12,259 nucleotides of DNA from Ephemerocybe angulata (lineage: Eukaryota; Basidiomycota; Agaricomycetes; Agaricales; Psathyrellaceae). Shown here in pieces: positions 1 through 8,114 of this stretch. The notes beneath the pieces were generated by a model, which saw only the letters and a list, made by a program, of their open reading frames with translations, was not told the origin of the DNA and made no database searches. Position numbers and translations under genes: made by a program. The stretch covers positions 1 through 12,259 of the forward strand of contig JAACJK010000152.1 of assembly GCA_013368325.1 (NCBI GenBank), in the 5' to 3' direction. Position 1 is the stretch's first letter. The number at the start of each line of letters is the position of its first letter.

Positions 1-913
1 TCGATTTCGGCCCCTCGCTCTCTTGCAAAGAAACCCATGGCTCCCTAATAAATGGTCAGCGACGCCAGCGAAGATCAAAGGGATTTGACCAACAAGCAGC
101 CTAATAAGAGCGTTTCCAAGCGTTCCTTTTTCAACACTGTGTGCTGTCTCGATGAGGTCGACCAGCTCGCAAAGGGGAAGCGCAGTGTCACGACTACAAC
201 TGCGAGTGAGTCACAGGCGGTAAGCACTTTAAACAACTCACAGTGTTCGCAACCTAAGACGCCATTGCAGTATAACAAGCTGAGAAGCTCGGCGGAAAGG
301 TGTCGGTTTTCGAGGCTCACATCTAGCGCGTCGTGAGCGGCTTGCAAAGCAGGATCGTTCACGATACACACCCTCGCATTTGATAAACCCATTGCCGACG
401 ATGTGATCAAGGAGGGAATCGACCAAATCTGTTTGAGCGCCTCGGTTCCAGAGTGCCTTTGTAATAACGGAAAATATCGGGAAAACTGCAGGGCGGCGAG
501 CAAAGAGGCGCTGTTCTCGGGCTAGACGTATGCAGGTCTGGATGAGCGTGACACTCATACTGACATCGACCAACGCGCTTACCGTTTCGATTTCGTCGAC
601 TAAGGTGTTTACGACTGTGCCAACGTTGTGTCGGAGCAATTTAGAGTCTTTGAGAAGGCGACATGCTTTATTAACTCCTTCTCTATCCTTCATACTCAAA
701 CCTTGAGAAGGTTCAGTGACAGACCCCAGCGAAAAGGTTAAGAAATTCCTAGCACCTATCCCAGCTGCGCAAGATGCCATGAATTTTTTGAAAATGGCTC
801 TTGCCTCAGCCGTCTGCTCGTCATGACTGCCTAGAATGACCTCTAGCTCTGAGCGCAACGAAACATTGAATGTGAGATATCCTGGAGTGTATTACGCTAG
901 GCGGACCCACCAT
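1..913 (-). pseudogene. Helical protein of unknown function, 3' part, frame broken
   Basis: I do not recognise the family. The longest coherent stretch (about 888 down to 386) encodes an Ala/Leu/Val-rich, probably helical protein without Cys motifs, membrane segments or a signal peptide. It begins in frame with YTPGYLTFNVSLRSELEV; an ATG at 911-913 lies in another frame, so one indel near 888-900 or an unseen intron is needed. Near 385-387 the coding look moves to another frame (NDPALQAAHDALDV...), which fits one extra T in a TTT run. A likely 42-nt intron follows at 200-241 (GTGAGT donor, CGCAG acceptor). After it, coding resumes in a third phase (ALPLCELVDLIETAHSVEKG) and runs off the left edge. 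A TATA box at 1031-1040 suits this direction. HEAT-like helical repeats are a guess only. It is either a pseudogene or a live gene with assembly indels. Confidence 0.45.
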
Positions 914-1030
914 TGTGAGGGTTTTGCATTCTCCCTGGGACCTGGAAAGAGATATTAACACGCTCTGTTGAGTTGTTCGACGGAACTTGGGACTCTTGAA
1001 GCTACAAGTTTTTCCAAAGGCTTTCGCGAT

Positions 1031-1040
1031 CTTATATATA
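1031..1040 (-). promoter_or_regulatory. TATA box of the leftward gene
   Basis: TATATATAAG on the minus strand is a near-consensus TATA element about 118 bases upstream of the ATG at 911-913. It would place transcription start around position 1000. It faces away from the plus-strand TATA at 1239-1244. Confidence 0.5.
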
Positions 1041-1088
1041 CGAGCCCGAACCTGAATGATTAGATGAGGATGATCAATGAACCGGGTA

Positions 1089-1104
1089 TGTGATCGGGAT
1101 CACA
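1089..1104. repeat. 7-bp inverted repeat, candidate operator
   Basis: TGTGATC-GG-GATCACA is a perfect 7-bp inverted repeat with a 2-base spacer. It lies between the two outward-facing TATA boxes, so it could be a site for a dimeric transcription factor. The function is inferred from position and symmetry only. Confidence 0.4.
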
Positions 1105-1238
1105 CACATTCGAGCTCCTTCGATGTTGGTTAAAATGTTCACAGGCCCAGTGAGAAGACCGTCTGCGCGGAGAGCCCGAGAACGGCTGAAGTAAATGTGA
1201 CAGTCTGCCCTCACAGGCCCATGTCGGACCTGGGACAA

Positions 1239-1244
1239 TATATA
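1239..1244 (+). promoter_or_regulatory. Candidate plus-strand TATA box
   Basis: TATATA in the context ACAATATATAGCC is followed by a pyrimidine-rich leader (CCTTTTCTCCATCTCTTCTCC), a common fungal start-site context. The first fair downstream ATG of a longer frame is at 1580, so any transcript would have a long leader or an early intron. Confidence 0.35.
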
Positions 1245-1579
1245 GCCTTTTCTCCATCTCTTCTCCAAATCTATACTTGCTATTTCGAAGTTCTTACATG
1301 TATCTACTAATAAATGTCATTTTCTAAGATCTAGAACTTCTATTCGGCGGAGAGAGGTATGTTGGCGAGCGCCGACTCTGCTCGAGAACCGACGTAACAT
1401 ACGTCATCGGCGATCGCGCTTCGCAACAACTTCGCAAGTCGCGCTCTTTGATGCTGTCACTTCTCTCCAAATCTTTCCCTCTCCCGTCATTTCAATCCCA
1501 TCCTGCCGCAGTTGAATTCGCTCCTCCTCCTCCTCAAATTATCCTTCTCGCTATGGCCGCTGGTGTACATCACTGAGTT

Positions 1580-2044
1580 ATGTCGATTCAGCCTTATCCC
1601 AGCCTTATCCGAGTCACCATTCCTGCTGTCAGTATACATCTTTATTTACTCGACGTGCAGTGTTGCTTCGTTCGACGCGCAGGCTCTGACGAAAGTCGCT
1701 ATCAAATCGGGGAGGATTTGGAGCAACACTATGAACCACGGAACCGGACCAGCGGAGAGCGAACCCGGAGCTGCGGGCCGTCGATGTCGTTCGCCCGGTT
1801 GAATTCGGCGCTTAATTCACAACCACCACCTCAAACACATACTCGACGCCGCCAGCACTGGGAAACAAACTGCGCAAGCCTCGGGGTCAAGGTTGCAGGA
1901 TGTTTGGCGACTCGCTGTGCTTGGTTGAACGACAGCTGGTCCAAAGCCCCCTTCTCGAGATTGTGTGTGATGACGAGGCTGAATGTGCCCTTAAGCCAAT
2001 CGACGCCGCCCTCGGCGCCCGAAACCTCCTTCACGATCGCGTGA
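1580..2044 (+). CDS. Weak plus-strand ORF, unknown
   Basis: An ATG frame of 154 codons downstream of the plus-strand TATA. I do not recognise the product. The first 70 or so codons look the most protein-like, especially the segment DESRYQIGEDLEQHYEPRN. A possible 51-nt intron lies at 1632-1682 (GTATAC donor, GCGCAG acceptor). Its length is a multiple of three, so the frame is open with or without it. The second half overlaps the better-supported minus-strand ULA1 remnant and becomes Arg/Pro/Ser-rich, as shadow frames do. If real, the gene probably ends or is broken near 1800-1830. Confidence 0.22.
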   Translation: MSIQPYPSLIRVTIPAVSIHLYLLDVQCCFVRRAGSDESRYQIGEDLEQHYEPRNRTSGERTRSCGPSMSFARLNSALNSQPPPQTHTRRRQHWETNCASLGVKVAGCLATRCAWLNDSWSKAPFSRLCVMTRLNVPLSQSTPPSAPETSFTIA

Positions 2045-2301
2045 CCCTTCACGCCGTCGTTGAGTTCGAGGAGGAGGCGCACAGCCTCCCCCGCTTGCCC
2101 GCCCTGTCTTGGTCAACCAGTTGTTTCCTGCGCCGCTGGGAGAGGCGATCCTGCGATCGAGGACGGTGAATTGGCCGATGCTGGGGAGGGCGAGATTCTT
2201 GAAGACGGTGGTGGATGTCCGAGAGGCGATCCTGCGATCGAGGATGGTGAACTGGCCGATGCTGGGGAGGGCGAGATTCTTGAAGACGGTGGTGGATGTC
2301 C
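1831..2301 (-). pseudogene. ula1: NEDD8-activating enzyme E1 regulatory subunit (ULA1/APPBP1), N-terminal remnant
   Basis: In living cells ULA1 pairs with UBA3 to activate NEDD8, which then modifies cullins. Read leftward from 2301, the sequence gives the adenylation-fold signature VFKNLALPSIGQFTILD, then GAGNNW. This matches the KNLVLPGIG-FTI-D and DAGNN segments known from the family. It continues as EAVRLLLELNDGVKGHAIVK and later FSLVITHNLEKGALDQLS, also family-like. The FKNL...TILD block occurs twice because of an 81-bp tandem duplication, and between GAGNNW and EAVRLLL there is a one-base shift at a run of five C's (plus strand, about 2085-2090). Similarity stops after about 1910; ULA1 is normally around 500 residues, so most of the protein is missing. 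The start is also missing: upstream of 2301 I find no RxYDRQLRLW motif. Best read as a gene relic. A related E1-like protein is possible, but GNN and LPSIG favour ULA1. Confidence 0.62.
2140..2301. repeat. 81-bp tandem duplication, two copies
   Basis: Positions 2140-2220 and 2221-2301 are direct, head-to-tail copies differing at two bases (GGACGG/GGATGG and GAATTGG/GAACTGG). The period is 27 codons, so the duplication keeps the ULA1 reading frame and repeats the strand-loop-strand of its nucleotide-binding region. Confidence 0.92.
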
Positions 2302-2482
2302 AGGAAGAGCTGTGTGAGGCCCTGCGCAGTGTGCGAAGAGCAGGGAGAACCTATGTTCGTTCGCTGCGCGAGGGACAGTAGTTTACCTTACGGTCGGAAC
2401 AGCGAGTTCAGTTTACGCGTTGCATGGGCGTTCAAACGTTCAACTATCATTTTCAGGTCCATCTTTGTAAATACAATTCGAA

Positions 2483-2837
2483 TCACTCATCTATCTCCTG
2501 GCACGGGCACTTCGCGTACAGGGCCAGGAGAAGAGCCAGGATGATCGCCAACAAGACCACCACAGCCGCTTCAAAGACGTGACGACCCTGCGTGCATGCG
2601 AAGAAGGCATTGTTCGCCTGAATTACTGCACGCAGAAATATGAGAAAAGACTCAGGATTTCCGAAAGCACGTACTCACTCCTCAAGTTTTCAATGCGAAA
2701 ATCGTGTGCTCCTTCCCAAAACCGGCCGCCGCCATTGTCCTCACTATCATATCACGGTATCAATAGAGGCGCATAAGGAGAAAGGTGATGTCCTACCTGG
2801 GGAGGGAAGTTTCAGAAGGAGAGCTTGGGGTTGACAT
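2483..2837 (-). CDS. Small single-pass membrane protein, 82 residues, three exons
   Basis: I do not recognise the family. Exon 1 is 2797-2837, exon 2 2679-2743 and exon 3 2483-2625, stop at 2483-2485. Both introns are 53 nt, with GTAGGA...GATAG and GTGAGT...GTGCAG borders; phases fit (2, then 1) and the frame stays open. The protein starts MSTPSSPSETSLP, a short Ser/Pro-rich polar head, then a charged stretch (WEGAHDFRIENLR) to about residue 35. A hydrophobic helix of 18 residues follows (55-72, AAVVVLLAIILALLLALY) and a nine-residue tail KCPCQEIDE. One C-terminal helix with a very short tail suggests a tail-anchored or type II topology; the CPC just after the helix could be lipidated (inference). 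No TATA box is seen upstream. The spliced model is fully intact, in contrast to its neighbours. Confidence 0.6.
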
Positions 2838-3704
2838 TGTATAATGGTGGTGTGGTGGTGGTTGCTGAAGAAGAGTTGCCATCGATGACCTGGCATCGTT
2901 TGGTTTGAAAGCATTGCGTGTACCTGCGTGTACCTGTTTGTTACACAGGTTGAATAAAAGGTTGATTCCCAAGTCATCCACTCCCGACTGGTGGTTCTTG
3001 TTAAAGGCATTCAGTAAGGCATTTATCTCTTCTGGTGATTTAGTTCAAGGGCAAAGGAATCAGCAAGACATCCACCCCAGCTGATGGTTGTAGTTCAAGG
3101 AACCGTGCGCCGCCTTCAACGCTCCCGCGCCCCGCACCAAGAGAGAAACGGAGAGAACCGCGCCAGTATTGGCTGAATAAGGTCCAAGAAGCGGAGCAGT
3201 ACCATCGCAAGAGAAACGGCTGTGGGGTGGGGCGGACAATGGGGAACGAAACGACGAAGATCCCTTCAGGAGGGCCCGATCTCGCAAATCGTGGACCTTG
3301 TGTCCACAGAGACAATGCGGATGCAACAAGAGAGTGCGAGAGGATCATATAGTCGGTAAGCTATCGTCTTTCGAGGGCGAACAAGTCACTCCGATGAATT
3401 GTAAGTGAAGGAACTTCAAAACGGGTATCGACGCACCTCAAAAAGTCCAGATAGGACGTCAACCCCCGCGAGTAGTCCTTGATCTGCTTAAACGACGGGT
3501 ACTCCTACAACAACCGTGCTGATCCTGATGCTACCCCTGACAGTTTAAACAAAATTTCGTGCATACGGCCGGTCTCTTCATTCGACCGGACGTCACGCAC
3601 CTTAACGAACAGCGATGGCCCTCCTCAGATGAACGGGGACTGGTATGGTACTGGCGATTCTTGTCGAAAAAAGATCGGGGATACAAAGAAGCGTGTGTCA
3701 CGAA
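2838..3704. other. Intergenic stretch with small repeats, no supported gene
   Basis: No ORF here looks like protein on either strand; the minus-strand frames at 3040-3348 are Ser/Pro/Leu-rich without motifs or splice support. I see a 10-bp tandem duplication (CGTGTACCTG twice, 2917-2936) and an imperfect direct repeat of about 37 bases (2971-3007 against 3065-3100, both beginning AAG-CATCCAC and ending near AAGG). The right part, 3480-3700, is downstream of paralogue A. Confidence 0.35.
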
Positions 3705-4876
3705 TCAAGGGAACGAGCACATCCACCACGCACTAACCGTCTGGCCTGTTCTCTTGTTGACGGGCGCGTAATATTCGACCCACACCCCTCCTGGTCTGAA
3801 GGTGCTCATGTACCACTTATCACCTGCCACCTGAACTGCACCAGAGAGAATCCCTCGCTTGTTCCCTGTGCCAGCAGAGCGTCCAAGCTGCCAAGCAATG
3901 ATGGGGCCTGCTTGTGCGTCTGTCTCTTCGAAAGACAAAACCGTAGCCCACTTATCATCTGTCCTTCTCGACGCCCACTGGCAGGCATCTCCAACGGGTC
4001 CTGGGCAGCCTGTCGTGTGGACAGAGTGGATGCTCAAGCAATGGGCTCGAATGTCGAACCCCATGTCGACCCATTTATCGACTTGACCAGGTTTGTGGAG
4101 GAGGGCGAAGTCGACGTGAAGGTTAACTAGACCTGTAAAACCACGGGAAAAATTGTGAGTGATTGGCTAGAGTCTCGAATGACGGGTGCTACTAACCGGC
4201 GCAGCGTTCGGTGAGCGTTGGATAAAAGCAGGCTACGTCTTTCCCGCTCACATAGTTCATCAGAAGCGTTGAATGAAAAAAAAGAGCGGGACCAGGGGAG
4301 AATCTGCGATAGATTCGCAGAGAGTGATCCTCTTGCCAGACGCGTTGTGCCGGAAGAGGTATATTTTACGGACGCCACGATTGACGTTGAGCTTGGTGAA
4401 AGGGTTCTTTCGGCCCCAACTTTCTTCGCGGGAAGCGGCACCCTCTGAATGTTGGGAATAGCCTGCAGTTGACGCACTGCGGCTGACGCGAACCCTTTCG
4501 GGCAATAAAAATTGAGGTCAGTAGGGATGCAACTACCGGGCGTCACAACCTGAAGGGCTGTCGAGCCGGAGAGGATGGTGCCAGTCTCTGCCATCATGCG
4601 TAGGCACGGATCAGGGTCCTCCAAAAAGCGCTTCAGCGCATGGACCACTCTCTGCCGAAGATGCTTCTTGATCACCGCCTTCATGTCAGGAAGCTTAGAT
4701 AGCGTGTTGAGGCTGGATAGAGGAAGCCATTGGAGAACTTCGTCCTGGATGTCGGCGGGTAGAGGGTCGTGTAGACGATCTGAGGATCAGAGTCGACGGC
4801 GAAGCGTAACGAAAAGTCTCAGCTGCCGACGACGTCTAGTTGCACAACATAGCCACTCACCGTAAAGGAAAAACAT
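3705..4876 (-). pseudogene. Paralogue A: F-box-like / nucleotidyltransferase-like / CHHC protein, frame broken
   Basis: Exon 1 (4861-4876) encodes MFFLY. A 81-nt intron (4780-4860) precedes the long exon 4197-4779, and a 64-nt intron (4133-4196) precedes the last exon 3705-4132; both introns are phase 1. The long exon opens with an F-box-like helix (LPADIQDEVLQWLPLSSL), then GTILSGSTALQ...DLNFYCPKG, matching the pattern GS-x14-D-L-[DN] of nucleotidyltransferase-like folds, with Asn where a metal-binding acid is usual. The last exon has C-x3-H-x2-H-x11-C (HCLSIHSVH ... ACQW) and ends WWMCSFP. Two one-base deletions break exon 2: at GGG 4402-4404 (ERT to PFTKLN) and in the eight-A run 4276-4283 (PLFF to HSTLLMNY). 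Restoring them would give about 342 residues. Exon 3 is open. Subtype I, closest to copy C. Biochemical activity is unknown. Confidence 0.72.
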
Positions 4877-5155
4877 TGGTCGAAGCTAAGAAAGCAGGTA
4901 GTGCAACGAGCTGGGTGTAGGACGGAGCAGAAGGTCGAAGCCAGAGGGTCTGGGAATCGCAACGACCATCCGTGGGCTCGCAATCATAAGCATGTCTATA
5001 CGAACACGACGGACGGAATACAGGCATGAACGGAAGCGACGAACACGTATACTAGTTTCTGCGCGCCCGGTTGTTATGTTGGGTAGGCCAAGTGCTGGTG
5101 AAAGAAGAGAAGTCAGCCGAGCAGGGGCGAAGGACGGAGAGCATACGCGAACCTT

Positions 5156-6310
5156 TTACTGGGGGAAGGATCGCTTCCATGTAGCCCCATCAATCACGCC
5201 GGTCTTGGTGTCGAACGGTGCATAGTATCTGACCCACTCTACCGCAGTCTTGTACAGACACATCTTGAACCACTCTTCGTGGATCAGATGCACACTGGTC
5301 TTGTGGTGCATGACCTCCGTTCTCCCTCGAAACAGATGCGCCAGACGCCAGGCCAGGACGGGGCCCAATTTCCCCCAGCCGCGGATCGAAATGGCATCCT
5401 CGACACCCATTCGTCGTTGGTTTGCCTGTATGCCCACTGGCACATCCCTCGTCGCGCCGAAGGAGACAGGCTCGGGTGGTCATCATGCCAGTCGCGACAA
5501 TCGTCACATATCTTTATACCAAGTGCCCTCCATCGGTCCAGAACGTTGGGTTTGTGGATCTCGTCGAAGGTCTCGGAGCAGTTGAGAAGTCCTGTGAGTA
5601 TTCTCGTGTTAGTAGCCGCCGGTATGTACGAACGATGAGGGCTTACCGATACACCGACCCATGAGTTCGGGGTACATAGACACAGCATCGGATCCAGACA
5701 CATAGTTCATCAGAGGGAGGTATGGAAGAACAGGATCGGGGCCACCGGAGACGTTGAAATGGATTCGGACAGAGTGATAACCTGCGAAGAGGTGACGTTG
5801 ACAAATCGGTAGATACGCTTGACCCCGTTGTTGACTTCGAACCTGCTGAAGGGGGTCCGTTCGGTCAGGAGGGCCTTGAGGGCGTGAGGGGGTTCTATGA
5901 AGCCCTTGGAACCTAGAATCAGCTTGATGGCTCCTCGGGCGGCCCCTGACGGGCAGTACAGGTTCAAGTCGCGAGGCTCACACGAACCAGGAGACACTAT
6001 CATTAGCGCGGCCGAGCCGGATATGATCGTACCCGTGGCCGACATCATGTTTAGCGTCTCCTCGCTGTCCAGACCAAACGACACCAAGAGCCGAACAACG
6101 CGGCCCTTTAAGTGGCTTTCCATGCTCTCCTTCAGTCGGGGTATGGTGCGTAAAGCGTTCAGATCGCGGAGCGGCAGTAGACGAACGATGCGGTTTTGAA
6201 GCTCCACGGGAAGCGGGTAGTGGCTGCGATCGGCTGCGGGATATTCAGTTGAACGGACGGTGGCACAGAGGTAGGAGGTCCGGATGCTCACCTCTGAGAA
6301 ACAACCACAT
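5156..6310 (-). pseudogene. Paralogue B: F-box-like / nucleotidyltransferase-like / CHHC protein, frame broken
   Basis: Exon 1 (6292-6310) encodes MWLFLR; introns at 6234-6291 (58 nt) and 5592-5646 (55 nt) are phase 1, as in the other copies. This is the best preserved copy. The long exon runs open from LPVELQNRIVRLLPLRDL (a good F-box-like match) through GTIISGSAAL...DLNLYCPSG (DLN at 5962-5970) and ERTPFSRFEVNNGVKRIYRF. A one-base deletion near 5713-5719 then shifts FFHTS away from LLMNY. The last exon carries CDDC-RDW-HDDH ... GMCQW, that is CxxC plus C-x3-H-x2-H-x11-C, then loses frame again at a five-C run (5372-5376) and resumes as GKLGPVLAWRLAHL, ending WKRSFPQ. Repaired length would be about 347 residues. 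Subtype II (CLYKTAVEWVRYYAP), closest to D. A TATAAG lies about 60 bases upstream of the ATG. The two breaks could be assembly errors. Confidence 0.74.
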
Positions 6311-6365
6311 CAGGAAGAAGACAAAGGGTAAGTAGATGCGGAACGATACCAAAGAACGGCTGCAT

Positions 6366-6371
6366 CTTATA
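6366..6371 (-). promoter_or_regulatory. TATA box of paralogue B
   Basis: TATAAG on the minus strand sits 56-61 bases upstream of the copy B ATG at 6310, a spacing that allows a short leader. An ATATAT at 6379-6384 is an alternative. Copies A and C show no comparable element, so promoters differ between copies. Confidence 0.4.
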
Positions 6372-6433
6372 ACGTTGGATATATGGCAGACGATGACGCA
6401 TTGTTTGGTACATAAGTACTCTGTACATCGATA

Positions 6434-6499
6434 GAAGCGAAAGGTGAGGAGGTAGGAAGCGAAAGGTGAGGAGGTAGGAAGCGGAAGGTAAGTAGGTAG
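6434..6499. repeat. 22-bp minisatellite, three units
   Basis: Units at 6434-6455 and 6456-6477 are identical (GAAGCGAAAGGTGAGGAGGT-AG); the third, 6478-6499, has three substitutions. Partial GTAGGTAGGTAAGG sequence follows. On the minus strand it is a CT-rich tract about 125-190 bases upstream of the copy B start. Confidence 0.9.
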
Positions 6500-6545
6500 G
6501 TAAGGTCAGGATGTCAGGCGCAATACAGAGGTAGGTATGCTGTTT

Positions 6546-6561
6546 GATATACGTGTATATC
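6546..6561. repeat. Palindrome GATATAC-GT-GTATATC
   Basis: A perfect 7-bp inverted repeat with a 2-base spacer in the gap between two genes. It may be a protein-binding site or simply AT-rich symmetry. Confidence 0.4.
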
Positions 6562-6656
6562 CTTGCTACACACCATCACTAGTTTCAAGCTCCGATACAT
6601 ATCAACGGTGCCAAGGTGGTGCAAGGCGGTGCTAAGGCGGCATTCACTATCACCTA

Positions 6657-7660
6657 TCACCTATCACTTCTTGCTCTTGACGTTCTGGGTCGATCTTTTT
6701 CCGGGCTAGACGCCGCCGGGCGCTTCCCACCCTTGCCGCCCTTCGGCGCTACCACCTTTTTGACGACCTCCTTCTTGGCTCGCCCGCCTTTCCCCTCGAG
6801 CTTGTTTCTACCTCGTCGCCTCGTATTGACTTTGACGTATTCGAACGGATGGTCACTTTCGACTTCGTGATCTGATACCAGAGGACTTTCTGGAGCGGAA
6901 CTGAGCGGACTCCCGTCGATAGAAGCGATCGGGACCCAAGAGAGACTCCTGCGCCGACGACGATCGTCGCCTTCTGCCGAACTATTCTCTGGATCGTAAG
7001 TGGACGACCCCGACACCTCCTCTTCGACTTCCGACGCAGACTTGCTACCCTTCGGCAAACGCTCCGCCTTGGCTTTTCCCTCCGTTTTGACAAGATGCTC
7101 CTCGACAGGGCTGCTGGGTCTGTTGGTCTCAAGCGTCTCGGCCTTGGGAGAGGACGGGGCTAGGCGCACGCACGAGAGGTAAGGATGTCAGCCAGTTGTC
7201 GTGACTACCTTACAGCCTCACCTGTGAACGCTTTAAGCTTATCTCCCTCTCTGGGAAGGTTGAGCCTCGAATGGTCTTCCGCATCGCCTACTTTTCCTAG
7301 GACCTTTCCGGATATCTGGCCCATGCGAATGGCCTGGATCGGTGCAAATGACATTTGCCAGTAGGCACCAGAAGCGCTGAAGACTATTTTGAAGGTCATA
7401 ACGACCAAATCCCCTGGCACGAGCTTTGGGTTCTGGAATAAAGGAGACGAGACCGTGAATCTGTTTTGAGTGGCGACAGTAGAAGGAGAGTTCCAAGGGT
7501 TCCTGGAACAATGGCCCTCTGGGCAGACCTGGATCCTGTTATTGGCAACAAGATAACTGGCACGGACTACTTATTTTATATCCTCCGCTAGCAGAGACGT
7601 GGTAGACTGAAAATGCTAAGTGCTTACTTGGGCCCGGCGCAGAGTACATGTTGCACACAT
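6657..7660 (-). CDS. Unknown 280-residue protein, Cys-rich N-terminus and basic disordered C-terminus
   Basis: Three exons: 7628-7660, 7222-7528 and 6657-7159. Introns are 99 nt (7529-7627, GTAAGC...ATCCAG) and 62 nt (7160-7221, GTGAGG...CCTAG). The second intron and last two exons are firm; the first exon is the best fit and gives an open frame. The N-terminus reads MCATCTLRRAQ-VCPEGHC: C2-x2-C5 and C13-x3-H17-C18, which could bind a metal. Residues about 40-105 look folded (PGDLVVMTFKIVFSASGAYW). From about 114 the chain is low-complexity: acidic/Ser patches, RRRRR at 180-184, a 'DHPFEYVKVNTRRRGR' segment, and a Lys/Gly/Arg-rich tail (about 223-280) like nuclear targeting or nucleic-acid-binding tails. 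I do not recognise the family. Nuclear location is inference. There are no frame breaks. Confidence 0.55.
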
Positions 7661-8114
7661 ATTCTCCCTAAATTCAGGGGTATCCATACATTGTTCGCGA
7701 ACTCTGAAGAAATATGCGGGCCACTAGTATACAGGTCCTGCGGATGGGACATACCTGGCTGCTATCTAATCTTATCTCTGTTCCATCTGGAATCGGTCTC
7801 TTTTTAGTAATTTGATGTCCAACCGAGCGCCTGCCATTGAGCAGAAATTGAGCAGACAACTTGAAAACTTGAAACCTTCCCACTTTCATTGTCCAGGAAT
7901 ACCTTCAGAATATGGTCTAGAACATGACAACCCAATTCCCGATAATTGATAACAAAATTATACAAGGGGTACTTCGACATGTGAATCGCTCTGGAAGATT
8001 GTTATGGCCTCAGAAGTACAGAGGTTCGTAGAAAAACAAATATGGGAACTAAAAAACATTCCAAGCCAAGCGTGCGTTTTTTCACCTAAGTATTGACACA
8101 GTGCGCGCCTACGG
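7661..8114. other. Intergenic region, nothing recognised
   Basis: This is AT-richer than its surroundings and holds no frame that looks like protein; ORFs at 7613-7807 and 7674-7889 have no splice or motif support. It should contain the promoter of the gene starting at 7660 (a TATACT at about 7727-7732 is possible) and the 3' untranslated region of copy C. Confidence 0.35.

Larger units (their letters stand above)
1041..1579. other. Divergent intergenic region
   Basis: I see no convincing gene here. The ORFs at 1060-1268 on the minus strand are short and lack protein-like composition. The stretch holds a palindrome (1089-1104), a plus-strand TATA (1239-1244), pyrimidine-rich tracts around 1250-1330 and 1460-1500, and a CTC trinucleotide run near 1520-1535. 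This is the makeup expected of a two-way fungal promoter and 5' leader. Confidence 0.4.
6311..6656. other. Intergenic region between copy B and the 280-residue gene
   Basis: No gene is seen. It holds the copy B promoter, a 22-bp minisatellite (6434-6499), a palindrome (6546-6561), short GT/GC-rich direct repeats around 6606-6640 and a duplicated CACTATCACCTAT motif at about 6645-6667. The right end is the 3' side of the gene ending at 6657. Confidence 0.45.

Noticed and set aside
1089..1104. Resemblance to a bacterial CRP site (TGTGA-N6-TCACA)
   Set aside because: The surrounding genes have spliceosomal introns and fungal-type proteins, so a bacterial regulator is not expected. Kept only as a generic palindrome.
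1060..1268. Minus-strand ORFs in the divergent promoter
   Set aside because: Short, with non-ATG or poor starts, and placed between two TATA boxes.
3040..3348. Two overlapping minus-strand ORFs of 89 and 102 codons
   Set aside because: No motif, no splice context, low-complexity Ser/Pro/Leu composition and no relation to neighbours.
3479..4130. Plus-strand ORFs overlapping the end of copy A
   Set aside because: The part from 3705 is antisense to a well-supported exon, and the part before it has no ATG with protein-like sequence.
4575..5225. Plus-strand ORFs of 96 and 77 codons
   Set aside because: Antisense to or between copies A and B; Arg/Ser-rich frames with no motif.
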